Part shown: piece after piece, positions 1-10,077 of the stretch
How positions within the stretch are numbered: position 1 is the stretch's first letter
How the letters are laid out: each line of letters begins with the position of its first letter
Source: Acidobacteriota bacterium
GTDB taxonomy: Bacteria > Acidobacteriota > Vicinamibacteria > Vicinamibacterales > UBA2999
Assembly: GCA_022842985.1 (NCBI GenBank)
Contig: JALHON010000006.1
Coordinates: 1-40,732 of the forward strand
Direction of reading: 5' to 3'
DNA length: 40,732 nt
Translations under genes and position numbers: made by a program
The notes under the pieces: generated by a model
What the model was told of the DNA's origin: nothing
What the model saw: only the letters and a program-made list of their open reading frames with translations
Databases searched by the model: none

Positions 1-7
1 CCGGCTC

Positions 8-1462
8 GTGCGTCAGCTGCTGAGCGAAGGGCTGGTGCTCGCCGCGGCGGGCGGCGTGGCCGGCGTGCTGCTCGCGGCCTGGGCCGGACAGCTCATCGGC
101 GCCTTCGCGACGAGCGTGCTGCCCATTCCGACCACCTTCGACTTCACGCTCGACCGCACGGTGCTGCTCTTTGCCGGCGTCGTGTCTGTCGTGACCGCGC
201 TGGTCTTCGGGCTGGCGCCAGCGTGGTCGGCGTCGCGGCCGGAACTCGTGCCCGCGCTCAAGGACTCGCTCGAATCGAGCGGCGGCACCGGCCGGCGCCG
301 CGTGACACTGCGCGACGCGCTGGTCGTGGGCCAGCTCGCGCTCTCGCTCGTGCTGCTCGTGTCGGGCGCGCTGCTCGCGCGTGGCCTTGTGGTGGCGCGG
401 GGTCTCGACCTCGGCTTCGATCCGTCGCGGGTTGCGTATCTCGTCTTCAGCCCGCAGATGAACGGCTACGACACCGACCGCGCGATGGCGCTCCGGGCGC
501 GGGCGCTCGACGCGGTGAAGGCCGTGCCGGGTGTGACGGCAGCGTCGCTCTCGACGCGCCTGCCGCTCGGGCCCGACATCAACATGAACAGCTACGCCGT
601 GCCCGGCCGTCACGATGCGGACGATGACGGCACGTCGGTGGATACGACGTACGTGGGTGCCGACTACTTCACCGTGATGGGCGTTCCGCTCGTGGACGGC
701 CGCGGCTTCACCGACGACGAAGCTACGAACGACCGCAGGGTGCTCGTGGTCAACGAGACCTTCGCGAAGACCTATTGCCCCGGCGAAAGTGCGGTGGGGC
801 GCGTGGTGCATCCGGGCGGCCTCGACCAGCCGGCGTTCACGATCGTCGGCGTGTCGCGCGATCACAAGGTGCGCTCGGCGGGTGAAGCGCCGATGCCCTA
901 TGCGCATCTGCCCATCGGCCGCGGACGGTCGATCGAACTCGTGGTGCGCACGGCCGGTCCGGCATCGGCGGCGATGCCGGCGCTGAAGCAGGCCGTGTGG
1001 GCGCTCGAACCGGATGCGGTCTTCACGGCGGAAGGCGCCGCCAGCGAGGCCGTGGAGGCCACGCTCGCGCCGACGCGTATCGGCGCGGCGATCATCGGTG
1101 CGGTGGGCGTGCTCGCGCTGCTGCTCGCGGCCGTGGGGCTCTACGGCGTCATCGCCTACTCGGTGAGCCTGCGCACGCGTGAGGTGGGCATCCGCCTGGC
1201 GCTCGGTGCCGAACGCGGTCAGGTGCTGCGCATGGTGCTCGGCCAGGGCGCGCGGCTCGCGCTCGTGGGCATCGGCCTTGGCGCCGCCCTCGCCGCCGCG
1301 GCGGCGAGTGTGCTGCAGTCGATGCTCTACGGCGTGAGCGCGGTCGATCCGCTGGCCTACGGCGCGGCGGCGCTATTGCTGCTGGTGGTGGCGCTCGCGG
1401 CCAATCTCGCGCCGGCGATCACGGCGTCGCGTGTGGCCCCGGCCACGGCCATCCGCGGGTAG
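8..1462 (+). CDS. ABC transporter permease, MacB/FtsX-like (ADOP family), 5' end probably outside window
   Basis: C-terminal FtsX-like permease motif (LRTREVGIRLALGAERGQVLRMVLGQGARLALVGIGLG) and MacB-like periplasmic core; begins at the window edge. Confidence 0.85.
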   Translation: MRQLLSEGLVLAAAGGVAGVLLAAWAGQLIGAFATSVLPIPTTFDFTLDRTVLLFAGVVSVVTALVFGLAPAWSASRPELVPALKDSLESSGGTGRRRVTLRDALVVGQLALSLVLLVSGALLARGLVVARGLDLGFDPSRVAYLVFSPQMNGYDTDRAMALRARALDAVKAVPGVTAASLSTRLPLGPDINMNSYAVPGRHDADDDGTSVDTTYVGADYFTVMGVPLVDGRGFTDDEATNDRRVLVVNETFAKTYCPGESAVGRVVHPGGLDQPAFTIVGVSRDHKVRSAGEAPMPYAHLPIGRGRSIELVVRTAGPASAAMPALKQAVWALEPDAVFTAEGAASEAVEATLAPTRIGAAIIGAVGVLALLLAAVGLYGVIAYSVSLRTREVGIRLALGAERGQVLRMVLGQGARLALVGIGLGAALAAAAASVLQSMLYGVSAVDPLAYGAAALLLLVVALAANLAPAITASRVAPATAIRG

Positions 1463-1498
1463 CAGACGGCTCGTGCCCGGGGCGATGCCGCACGCGGC

Positions 1499-2209
1499 TT
1501 ACTTCTCGGCGAAGCAGTAGAACAGCCCCGCGCCACCGGTGGCGACGAGGTTGGGCTGGCTGCAGCCGCGTGTCGCGTGGGCGGAATTCCACGACGAGTT
1601 GCCGCCGCCCGAGCGGTCGTGGTGGCCGATCTGCGCGCGCGGCGCGGCCGGCTGGCCCTGTCCGGCCGAGACGCCTTCGGCGTTGCTCGTCCAGTTGTTG
1701 CACGTGGTCGTGTTCGGATCGCCTGGCAGGGCGCGGCCGTGCGAATCCGACCCCGTCAGGATGTCGTGCTGGTTCGGCGTGTCACCACGGCCATTGATGG
1801 GCGTGCCCTTTTCGGTGAGCGCGAATTCCTTGTTGATGCTGTTGCGATCGCGCTGCACGTCGCCATGCAGGTCCGCCACGTTCTGCGCGATGATCGCGCC
1901 CTTCGCGTTGTACCAGGGGCCGGCGCCGATGCGGTCGCGCGCGTTCACCGCCGGCGTCGAGCCGCTGGCGGTCTGGCTCAGGTAGGCGCGCCAGGTGCGG
2001 TTGCCGGCTCCGGCCGCGGCGGCCAGCGTCTGGCAGTGCTTGTCGGCGCCCGCCAGTCCGCCCAGGTTGGCCCCATTGCCGGTGCCCACGCTGGTGATGA
2101 AGAAGCCCATCGGCTGCTGAGGGGCGGCGGGCTGCGCCGGCGCCTGCGCCGACGCGAGGTACGACCCGCCGAGGATGGCCACGGCGGCCACTGCAATCGC
2201 TTTGTGCAT
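1499..2209 (-). CDS. Secreted lectin-like (C-type-lectin-fold-like) protein
   Basis: Start moved to internal ATG (MHKAIAVAAVAILGGSYLASAQ signal peptide); body GFFITSVGTGNGANLGGLAGADKHCQTLA...NNWTSNAEG...FYCFAEK. Confidence 0.6.
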   Translation of the reverse strand: MHKAIAVAAVAILGGSYLASAQAPAQPAAPQQPMGFFITSVGTGNGANLGGLAGADKHCQTLAAAAGAGNRTWRAYLSQTASGSTPAVNARDRIGAGPWYNAKGAIIAQNVADLHGDVQRDRNSINKEFALTEKGTPINGRGDTPNQHDILTGSDSHGRALPGDPNTTTCNNWTSNAEGVSAGQGQPAAPRAQIGHHDRSGGGNSSWNSAHATRGCSQPNLVATGGAGLFYCFAEK

Positions 2210-2333
2210 CGAAGTCTCCCGTGAATGTCCGGTCTGCCGCGCGCGCGAGCCGCAGGCGGCGGGGGCATTGTAAGCGAAGGCCGCGCGTAACCCGCCCCGC
2301 TCGCGGATATCATCGCGACGAGACCTCCGGACC

Positions 2334-3110
2334 ATGGTGTCAACCCGTATCGCCATTCTCGCGTCGTGCCTCGCGCTGCTTCCCGTCTTCGCGTCAGCAC
2401 AAGTGGACGTGCCGCTGCGTCCCGAGCTCTACAAGTTCGTGATGATTCAGGCGGCGCCGGGTAAGCTCCCCGATCTGCTGGCCGCCTATCGCGACCGCGC
2501 GCCGGTGATGGCCGTGAACGGCGACGAGGCGCCGATTGTCGTGCGCCACTCGCAGGGTGACCGCTGGGATCTGCTCGTCATCTACCCGATTGGCAGCTTC
2601 ACCACGTTCTACAGCGCGGAACGGATGGCGCGGCGCGACGCCGCCGGCAAGGCGTCCGGCGTGACGAACGCCGCCTTCCAGGAGCGGCTCTACCAGTTCA
2701 TCGCCTGGCACGAGGACGTCTTCGTGTGGGGGCCGCCGCTCGCCGAACTCCGTGCCTACGTGCAGGGCAAGAGCGTGGCGCATCTCGAGATGATGCAGGC
2801 CATGGCCGGGCAGCACGACGCGCTGACGCGCCAGCGCCACATGGAGAGTGCCTTCAACGTGAACCGCGGCCGGCCGCGCATGCTCGTGTTCACGCACCAG
2901 GAAGGCGCCGCGTGGGACGTCATCACGCTCGAGGCGTGGAACGACTGGCGCCAGTACGGCGAGGCGCAGATGGTGGCGGCGGACGTGTCAGAGGCGGCGG
3001 CGAAAAAGGCCGGCTTCGCGAACGCGGACGCCGTGGGCGTCGCCATGCGCAGCCTCATCAACACACATCACGGCACACTTGGCACGTTCATCACCTTCGC
3101 GCCGAAGTAG
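2334..3110 (+). CDS. Secreted hypothetical protein
   Basis: 258-aa ORF with signal peptide (MVSTRIAILASCLALLPVFASAQ). Confidence 0.65.
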   Translation: MVSTRIAILASCLALLPVFASAQVDVPLRPELYKFVMIQAAPGKLPDLLAAYRDRAPVMAVNGDEAPIVVRHSQGDRWDLLVIYPIGSFTTFYSAERMARRDAAGKASGVTNAAFQERLYQFIAWHEDVFVWGPPLAELRAYVQGKSVAHLEMMQAMAGQHDALTRQRHMESAFNVNRGRPRMLVFTHQEGAAWDVITLEAWNDWRQYGEAQMVAADVSEAAAKKAGFANADAVGVAMRSLINTHHGTLGTFITFAPK

Positions 3111-3119
3111 CCGCCGCGT

Positions 3120-4679
3120 TCAGCCGCGCGCGAGGATTTCACGGGCCGCGTTCGCGCCCGAGCCGCCGGTGAGCCCGAGGCCCGGATGCGTGCCGGCGCT
3201 GCACAACCACAGCCCCTTCACCGGCGTGCGGTACTGGCTCCAGTTGAGCAGCGGCCGCATCGTGAAGAGCTGATCGAGCGCCAGCTCGCCGTGGTGAATG
3301 TGACCGCCGGCCATGCCCCACTCGCGTTCGAGGTCGGCCGGCGTGAGCACTTCCGCCTCCACGATGAGCGAGCGGACGCCAGGCATGAAGCGGTCGAGGG
3401 TCTCGAGCACGGCGGCGAGGAACGGCGCGCGCGCCGTCTCCCAGGTGCCCTCGCGCAGTGTGTGCGGCGCGTACTGCGCGTAGATCGACATCACATGCGC
3501 CCCGGGTGGCGCGAGCGACGGATCGCCGAGTGACGGGATGAGCGCTTCGAGCCAGGGCGACGGCGAGAACGCGCCGTACTTCACGTGGTCGAAGGCGCGT
3601 TCCATCGCGTCCACATCCGCGGCCATACGGATGCGCGTGGCGAGCTGCTCGCGGTCCGCCCCGGGCACGACGGGCAGCGCCGAGAGCGCCAGGTTCACCT
3701 TCGCAAGCGTGCCGGCGGTGCGGTAGTTGCGGGCGCGCCAGCGGACCTCCGATGGCAGCGTCATCGGATCGCACAGCGCGTAGGTGGTCTTCGGGTCGAT
3801 GCCGGAGACAATGGTCGTGCCGTCCACGGTCGTGCCATCGGCGAGCCGCACGCCACGCGTGCCGGTGTTGTCGCTCAGCACCTCGGCCACACGCGCGCCG
3901 GTGCGGATCGTGACGCCGGCCTGTTCGGCCGCCCGCACGAGCGCCGCCGTGAGCGCGCCCGGCCCGCCGCGCGGCCACACGAGTCGTGGATCGCCGGCGC
4001 ACTGATTCGCCGCGTGCAGCAGGAAGAGCAGGCCGCTGCCGGCCGACCACGGCCCGAGCATCGCGCCGAACACGCCGTCCGCGGCGAGCGCCGCTGCGAC
4101 GCTCGGCGTCTCCACGTGTTCCGCGACCAGATCGGCCACGGGCATCGGCCCCCAGCGCAGCAGGCGATAGCCGTCGGCGGCGCCGAGCGCGCGGAACTGT
4201 CGCGCTGTCTGCAGCAGGCGCCAGAGTTCGCGCGGCGCCGGCGAGTCGATCGAGGGCGGCGTGTGCGGCAGGATCGACGCCACCACGCGCCCGAGCTTCG
4301 CGCGCGCGTCAACGAAGGCTGGCCAGCGATCCGCGTCAGCCTGGCTGAACTGGGCGAGCGACGCACGCGTCTTCGCCACGTCGTGCCACAGCGTCACGGC
4401 ATGGCCGTGGCCGTCGAGCGCCGTCATCCAGGCCTCGCGCGGCACGAACTCCAGACCGTGCGTGTTGAGGTTGAGGTCGCGCGCCACATCCGCCCTGAGC
4501 GGACCCACGTCGTGCGCCGCCGCCGGCACGCGGAAGCCGGTGGTGAGTTCACGCGTGATGGCCGCGCCGCCCACGGCGTCGCGCTGCTCGAGCAGCGTGA
4601 CCCTGCGGCCGGCGCGGGCGAGCAGCGTGGCGCAGACGAGGCCGTTGACGCCGCCGCCGATGACCAGGGTGGCGCTCAT
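3120..4679 (-). CDS. NAD(P)/FAD-dependent oxidoreductase (phytoene desaturase/PYROXD2-like)
   Basis: Dinucleotide-binding GGGVNGLVCATLLARAGRRVTLLEQRDAVGG; C-terminal GTHPGLGLTGGSGANAA; start set at the ATGA overlap with the upstream gene. Confidence 0.85.
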   Translation of the reverse strand: MSATLVIGGGVNGLVCATLLARAGRRVTLLEQRDAVGGAAITRELTTGFRVPAAAHDVGPLRADVARDLNLNTHGLEFVPREAWMTALDGHGHAVTLWHDVAKTRASLAQFSQADADRWPAFVDARAKLGRVVASILPHTPPSIDSPAPRELWRLLQTARQFRALGAADGYRLLRWGPMPVADLVAEHVETPSVAAALAADGVFGAMLGPWSAGSGLLFLLHAANQCAGDPRLVWPRGGPGALTAALVRAAEQAGVTIRTGARVAEVLSDNTGTRGVRLADGTTVDGTTIVSGIDPKTTYALCDPMTLPSEVRWRARNYRTAGTLAKVNLALSALPVVPGADREQLATRIRMAADVDAMERAFDHVKYGAFSPSPWLEALIPSLGDPSLAPPGAHVMSIYAQYAPHTLREGTWETARAPFLAAVLETLDRFMPGVRSLIVEAEVLTPADLEREWGMAGGHIHHGELALDQLFTMRPLLNWSQYRTPVKGLWLCSAGTHPGLGLTGGSGANAAREILARG

Positions 4680-6259
4680 CGCTTCGCGTCCTTCAGGATC
4701 TTCTCGGCCGCGTTCTTGCCGGGCGCGCCCATGATGCCGCCGCCGGGGTGCGTGGCCGATCCGCACATGTAGAGCTTGTCGATGGGCGTCGCATACTGCG
4801 CCCAGCCGGGCACCGGCCGCAGGAAGAACAGCTGCTCGAGCGACAGCTCGCCTTGGAAGATGTTGCCCTCACTCAGGCCGAACGTGCGCTCGATGTCGAG
4901 AGGCGTGAGCACCTGACGGTGCCGGATGATGTTCCGGATGTTTGGCGCGTGCACGGCAATCGCGTCGATGACCGCATCACCAAACGCCTCGCGCCGCGCG
5001 TCGTCCCACATGTCCCCGGGCTTCAGATGGTACGGGGCGTACTGCACGAAACACGACATCACGTGTTTGCCGGGTGGCGCGAGCGACGCGTCGCTGAGCG
5101 TCGGAATCACGATGTCGATGTAGGGACGGCTCGAGAAGGCGCCGTGTTTGGCCTCGTCGTAGGCGCGCTCCATGTAGTCCACGCTCGGCGAGATCGAGAT
5201 GGCGCCGCGCAGATGCTCGCCCGGGCCCGGCAGACACGTGAAGTCCGGCAGCGCGTCGAGCGCGAGGTTCACCTTCCCCGACGAGCCGCGGTATTTGTAG
5301 CGCTTCACGCCCTGCACGAAGTCGTCGGGCAGGTCCTTCGTGTTCATGAAGCGTTCGAACGTGAGACGCGGATCGACGCTGCTCACCACGATGTCGGCCT
5401 GGATCTCGTCGCCGTTCTCGAGGGCCACGCCGGTGGCGCGACCGTTCTTCATGAGAATGTGCGCGACGGGGGCTTCGGTGCGAATCTCGGCGCCGAAGCG
5501 GCGGGCGGCGCCGGCAATGGCGTTCGACACCGCGCCCGTGCCGCCGCGCGACAGTCCCCACGAGCGGAACGCGCCATCGATCTCGCCCATGTAGTGGTGA
5601 AGCAGCACGTAGGCGGTGCCGGGTGAGCGCACGCCGAGGAAGGTGCCGATGATGCCCGACGCGCTCATCGTGGCCTTGAGCGCATCCGTCTCGAACCACT
5701 GATCCAGGAAGTCCACTGCGCTCATCGTGAGCAGCTGCACCTGGTTCACTTTGTCGTGGTAGCGCATGCCGCGGAAGCGTTTGCCCACCGAGAGCAGGTC
5801 GAGCAGCCCACGCGGATCGAGAGACATCGGGTCCGGCGGCGTCATGCTCAGGATGGGTTTCGCGAAGCGGCCCATCTCGACCATCGCCATGCCGTAGTCG
5901 TCGTAGGCGTCGGCGTCCTTCCTGCTGTGACGGGCGATTTCCCGGCGGCTCTTGTTGTGGTCGTTCATGCGCCACAGGTAGTCGCCGTTCAGCATCGGCG
6001 TGAGCGTGCCGTCGAGCGGCAGCAGCTCGAGCCCGTGCGCGGGCAGGTCGAGGTCGCGGATGATCTCGGGCCGGAGCAGCGACACGACGTAGCTGCAGAC
6101 GGAGAACTTGTAGCCGGGAAAGACTTCCTCTGTCACCGCGGCACCGCCCAGCACGTGCCGGCGCTCGAGCACGAGCGTCTTCCGCCCGGCCTTCGCCAGA
6201 TACGCGGCGCAGGTGAGCCCGTTGTGGCCGCCGCCGATGACGATCGCGTCGTAGCGCAT
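4676..6259 (-). CDS. NAD(P)/FAD-dependent oxidoreductase (phytoene desaturase/PYROXD2-like)
   Basis: VIGGGHNGLTCAAYLAKAGRKTLVLERRHVLGG; paralogous to the 3120..4679 protein along its length. Confidence 0.88.
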   Translation of the reverse strand: MRYDAIVIGGGHNGLTCAAYLAKAGRKTLVLERRHVLGGAAVTEEVFPGYKFSVCSYVVSLLRPEIIRDLDLPAHGLELLPLDGTLTPMLNGDYLWRMNDHNKSRREIARHSRKDADAYDDYGMAMVEMGRFAKPILSMTPPDPMSLDPRGLLDLLSVGKRFRGMRYHDKVNQVQLLTMSAVDFLDQWFETDALKATMSASGIIGTFLGVRSPGTAYVLLHHYMGEIDGAFRSWGLSRGGTGAVSNAIAGAARRFGAEIRTEAPVAHILMKNGRATGVALENGDEIQADIVVSSVDPRLTFERFMNTKDLPDDFVQGVKRYKYRGSSGKVNLALDALPDFTCLPGPGEHLRGAISISPSVDYMERAYDEAKHGAFSSRPYIDIVIPTLSDASLAPPGKHVMSCFVQYAPYHLKPGDMWDDARREAFGDAVIDAIAVHAPNIRNIIRHRQVLTPLDIERTFGLSEGNIFQGELSLEQLFFLRPVPGWAQYATPIDKLYMCGSATHPGGGIMGAPGKNAAEKILKDAKR

Positions 6260-6305
6260 CGGCGACAGTATAGGACGCGGCCTGCCCGTCCGGTATCATG
6301 CCGCG

Positions 6306-6758
6306 ATGGCAGGCTCGGAATTGCAGCGGCCGCCCGGGCTGCGGCCGTGGTGGATGAACGCACTCTTCGCGTTCTGCCTCTTCATGTCGTTCGTCTACAT
6401 GCCATTCGACATGTTCTGGAAGAGTGTCGCCCGCGACGAAGAGGTGTGGTTCGGGTTCGTGCTGCACGGCTGGGCGGCGAAGCTGACCGAACCGTTCCAC
6501 TGGGCGATCTACGCCGCCGGTGCCTACGGGTTCTGGAAGATGCGGCCGTGGATGTGGCCCTGGGCCGCCGTGTATGCCGCCCAGGTCAGTCTTGGCATGC
6601 TGGTGTGGAACCTGCGCGACGCGCGCGGCCGCGGCATCGTGGGCGGTGTCGTCGCGGCCCTCGTGTTTCTCGTGCCGACCGTGGCGTTGTGGAGGGCGCG
6701 CGCCAGGTTCCAGAACGTCGACGGCGAGACACGCACCGCGCCGCCTACGGCACCGTAA
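6306..6758 (+). CDS. Small multi-TM membrane protein, function unknown
   Basis: 150 aa with several hydrophobic segments; TATCAT box 6 nt upstream of ATG. Confidence 0.6.
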   Translation: MAGSELQRPPGLRPWWMNALFAFCLFMSFVYMPFDMFWKSVARDEEVWFGFVLHGWAAKLTEPFHWAIYAAGAYGFWKMRPWMWPWAAVYAAQVSLGMLVWNLRDARGRGIVGGVVAALVFLVPTVALWRARARFQNVDGETRTAPPTAP

Positions 6759-7512
6759 GGCCACCGTCCACGGGGAGCGCCAGGCCGGTCGTGGCCGAGG
6801 CGTCGCTCGAGCTGAGCCACAGCACCGCGGCCGCGACCTCCTCGGATGTCACCAGGCGGCCGATCGGGTGGCGGGCGGTCATCGCCGCGGCGAGTTGTGC
6901 GTCGTGGAAGAACGCGCGCTCGGTCATCTCCGTGCGCACGACGCCCGGGCACACGGCGTTCACGCGGATGCCCTGGGCCGCGTACTCCATCGCCGCTGCC
7001 TTGGTGGCGCCGATGACGCCATGTTTGGTCGCCCCGTAGCCGATGCCGATGCGCGTGCCGATGAGTCCGGCCACCGACGACATGTTCACGATGGCGCCGC
7101 CGCCCTGCACGAGCATCTGGCGGATTTCGTACTTCATGCTGAGGAACACGCCCGTCAGGTTGATGGCGACGACCTCGTCCCAGATGTCCTCGTCGTAGTC
7201 GGCCGTCGGGACGAACGCCTTGCCGCCTTCGATGCCGGCGTTGTTGAACGCGCAGTGCAGCGCGCCGAACGTGTTGACGGCGGCATCGACCATGCGCCGC
7301 ACGTCAACGGCCTGCGACACATCGCCCACCACCGCCACGCCCTCGGCGCCCGCGGCCTGAATCTGCGCCAACGTGTCGTCGAGCTGTTCGCGGCGCCGTC
7401 CGGTGACCACGAGCCGCGCACCTTCGCGGGCGAACGCCACGGCGGTCGTGCGGCCGATGCCGCTGCTGGCGCCGGTGATGAGGACGACCTGCCCATCGAA
7501 TCGTTTCGTCAT
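6745..7512 (-). CDS. SDR family NAD(P)-dependent oxidoreductase
   Basis: GxxxGIG cofactor motif ITGASSGIGRTTA, NNAG, Y-x3-K (YGATKHG). Confidence 0.93.
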   Translation of the reverse strand: MTKRFDGQVVLITGASSGIGRTTAVAFAREGARLVVTGRRREQLDDTLAQIQAAGAEGVAVVGDVSQAVDVRRMVDAAVNTFGALHCAFNNAGIEGGKAFVPTADYDEDIWDEVVAINLTGVFLSMKYEIRQMLVQGGGAIVNMSSVAGLIGTRIGIGYGATKHGVIGATKAAAMEYAAQGIRVNAVCPGVVRTEMTERAFFHDAQLAAAMTARHPIGRLVTSEEVAAAVLWLSSSDASATTGLALPVDGGLTVP

Positions 7513-7526
7513 GCGCAGACGTTATC

Positions 7527-8297
7527 TCAGCGGATGGGCAGCGTCGAGTCGCGCGTCGCGTCTGCCGCGCGGATCGTGAACGGCGCCCGATACAGCCAGA
7601 CGGGGCGGCCGTCCGGGCAGCGCAGCACGTGCTGCGGCTCCAGTGTCGTGGCTTCGAACTCGAGGCTCGCCATCCACGCGCCGGCGCCGAGTTCGCGCGT
7701 GGCCTTCGCCACCGCGCGCGGCATGCTCTCGGGACGCTGGAAGAGATAGACCATCCCGTAGCCCGACCAGTCGGCCGTCCAGATGTCGGCGCGGCGCACA
7801 CGGGCGAACCGGCAGCGCCAGGCGCAGACGAGCGTGAGCGGCCAGCTCCACTCGAGGCCATCGATGCGCGCGGCCGGATACTCGCGATGCAACTCGCGCA
7901 AGCCGTCGCCCACGCCGCAGCCGGCGTCCACGATCGACGCGCGGTCCACCGGCAGCGGCGCGAGGGCGGCGAGTCCGTTGAGCGCGCCGGCGGGCGTGGG
8001 GAAGAGCGGCGCATCGCGCCACGAGCTCATCGGATAGAGCAACACGAGCAGCGCCAGCGGCAGCAGCCACGCCCACGCCGGCAGACTGCCGGCGATGCCA
8101 CTGGCGAGCAGTGACATCGGAAAGCCGGCGGCGATGAACACGCGGCGCCAGGGTGTGGCGCCCCAGACGGTGAGTGCCGCGCCCAGCGCCGTCGCCGCGG
8201 CCAGCGCGATCCAGGCCGGCACGTTCAGGGCGCCGAGGGAGAGGTACGTGGCCCACGCCAGGCCCCAGGCAGCCAGCGCGGGCAGCGGCCACATCAT
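7527..8297 (-). CDS. Membrane-anchored class I SAM-dependent methyltransferase
   Basis: N-terminal TM helices followed by motif I VDAGCGVGDGLRELHREYP. Confidence 0.75.
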   Translation of the reverse strand: MMWPLPALAAWGLAWATYLSLGALNVPAWIALAAATALGAALTVWGATPWRRVFIAAGFPMSLLASGIAGSLPAWAWLLPLALLVLLYPMSSWRDAPLFPTPAGALNGLAALAPLPVDRASIVDAGCGVGDGLRELHREYPAARIDGLEWSWPLTLVCAWRCRFARVRRADIWTADWSGYGMVYLFQRPESMPRAVAKATRELGAGAWMASLEFEATTLEPQHVLRCPDGRPVWLYRAPFTIRAADATRDSTLPIR

Positions 8298-8357
8298 GCG
8301 CGCCTATTCTGCCCGCAATCCGCGCCGGCAGAGACGCGGGAGTTCTATACTGCCGTC

Positions 8358-9560
8358 GTGCCGATCGGGTCCGCCTTCCACGCACGCACGCTGCCGCTTG
8401 CCGGAAGCCTCAGCTTCCGCGATTGGGCGGGGTACTACGCCGTGAGCGCTTTCGAGGCGCATCACGAGCACGAGTACAACGCGATTCGCAATGGCTGCGG
8501 TCTCATCGACATCTCGCCGCTCTTCAAGTACCACCTGCACGGGCCCGATGCGCAGATGCTCGTGGACCGCGTCATCACGCGCGATGCCTCGAAGATGGCC
8601 GTGGGGCAGGTCTACTACACGCCGTGGTGCGACGACGACGGCAAGGTGATCGACGACGGCACGGTGGCGCGCCTTGGTGCGGACCGCTTCCGCATGACGG
8701 CGGCGGACCCGAACCTCCGCTGGCTGCTCGAACACGCGCGCGGCCTGAACGTGGCCGTCGAAGACGTGACTGAGCAGGTGGCGGCACTCGCCCTGCAGGG
8801 GCCAAGTTCCGCGCGCCTGCTCGCCGCGGTGAGCGATGTGCCGATGCGCGAGCTGAAGTACTTCCGCGCTGCCGCTGGCGCCATCGCCGGCGTGCCCGTC
8901 GAGGTGACACGCACGGGCTACACGGGTGACCTCGGCTACGAAGTGTGGATGCCGTGGGATCAGGCGCTCAGCGTGTGGGACGCGCTCGTGGATGCGGGAC
9001 GTGCGCACGTGCTGCGGCCGGCCGGCATGCTGGCGCTCGACGTGGCGCGGGTGGAGGCGGGGCTGCTCCTGACCGACGTGGACTTCCACAGCAGCCGCAA
9101 GGCGAGCATCGAGTCGCAGTCGTACTCGCCGTACGAACTGGGCCTCGGCCGGCTGGTGAGCCTCGACAAGGCGTCGCCGTTCGCGGGTCGCGCGGCGCTG
9201 GCGCGCGAACACGCCGCCGGGCACCGCCGCGAGATCGTCGGCCTCGAAGTGCGCTGGCCCGAAGTGGAGGCGATCTATCAGAAGGTGGGGTTGCCGCCGG
9301 CCGTGCCGGCCGCGGCGTCGCGCGTGGCGGTGCCGGTCTATCGCGACAAGACGCAGGTGGGGAAGGCGACGTCCACGGCGTGGTCGCCCACGCTCAAGAA
9401 GCTCATCGCGCTCGCCACGATCGACCGTCCGCACTTCGTCATCGGCAGTCAGTTGCAGATGGAGATCACGGTGGAGGCGACGCGCTACACGGCCACGGCC
9501 ACCGTCGTGCCCACGCCGTTCCTGAAGCTCGACCGCCGCACCGCTGTCCCGCTCGTCTAG
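8358..9560 (+). CDS. Aminomethyltransferase family protein (GcvT-like folate-binding), standalone
   Basis: EYNAIRNGCGLIDISPLFKYHLHGPDA, ALQGPSSARLL, TGYTGDLGYEVWMP; GTG start after TATACT box. Confidence 0.88.
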   Translation: MPIGSAFHARTLPLAGSLSFRDWAGYYAVSAFEAHHEHEYNAIRNGCGLIDISPLFKYHLHGPDAQMLVDRVITRDASKMAVGQVYYTPWCDDDGKVIDDGTVARLGADRFRMTAADPNLRWLLEHARGLNVAVEDVTEQVAALALQGPSSARLLAAVSDVPMRELKYFRAAAGAIAGVPVEVTRTGYTGDLGYEVWMPWDQALSVWDALVDAGRAHVLRPAGMLALDVARVEAGLLLTDVDFHSSRKASIESQSYSPYELGLGRLVSLDKASPFAGRAALAREHAAGHRREIVGLEVRWPEVEAIYQKVGLPPAVPAAASRVAVPVYRDKTQVGKATSTAWSPTLKKLIALATIDRPHFVIGSQLQMEITVEATRYTATATVVPTPFLKLDRRTAVPLV

Positions 9561-9602
9561 CGGGGTCAGACCCCTTACAGATTGGTAAGGGGTCTGACCC
9601 CG
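9561..9602. repeat. Perfect 18-bp inverted repeat (REP-like hairpin), 6-nt loop
   Basis: CGGGGTCAGACCCCTTAC-AGATTG-GTAAGGGGTCTGACCCCG between convergent genes; each arm contains a nested GGGGTC/GACCCC palindrome. Confidence 0.92.
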
Positions 9603-9616
9603 AAATGCCGAGGCGA

Positions 9617-9979
9617 TCAGCCGCGGGCGCGGCGGGCGTCGCGGAACGACTTGATGCCCTTGCCGAGGTACCAGGCGAGCAGCACCACGGTGGCGACCTG
9701 CGCCCAGACGGCCGGACGTCCGAAGTCGATCGTGCCGGCGGCGATGCCCGGGATGAGGCGCGCTGCCGTGCCGCCGATACCCACGAGCGCCACGACCATC
9801 GCGGCGTGCATCGCGTGGCGGCGCATCGACTCGTTCCTGCCAAGCCACGCCAAGCCTACGAGCGCGATTCCCAGGAAGGCCGGAATCAGCGCGGTTAGGC
9901 TCGTTCGTCCGGTTGCCACGTAGCTCACGATGCCCAGCAGCGCCAGGCCGATTCCCACCATCCGCGTCGTCTGCGTCAT
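9617..9979 (-). CDS. Hypothetical membrane protein
   Basis: MTQTTRMVGIGLALLGIVSYVATGRTSLTALIPAFLGIALVGLAWLG; several TM segments. Confidence 0.65.
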   Translation of the reverse strand: MTQTTRMVGIGLALLGIVSYVATGRTSLTALIPAFLGIALVGLAWLGRNESMRRHAMHAAMVVALVGIGGTAARLIPGIAAGTIDFGRPAVWAQVATVVLLAWYLGKGIKSFRDARRARG

Positions 9980-10077
9980 CTCGTCGGTATCTCCACCGTC
10001 ATTGTATCCGTCACGCCCGCCGCGCCGGCCCGGCTCGCTGGCGCGGGCCGCCAAGGGCAGGTGCTAGACTCCTGCTC

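Noticed and set aside
6745-6758. 14-bp overlap of convergent gene ends (membrane protein/SDR)
   Set aside because: Common in compact genomes; no special structure seen
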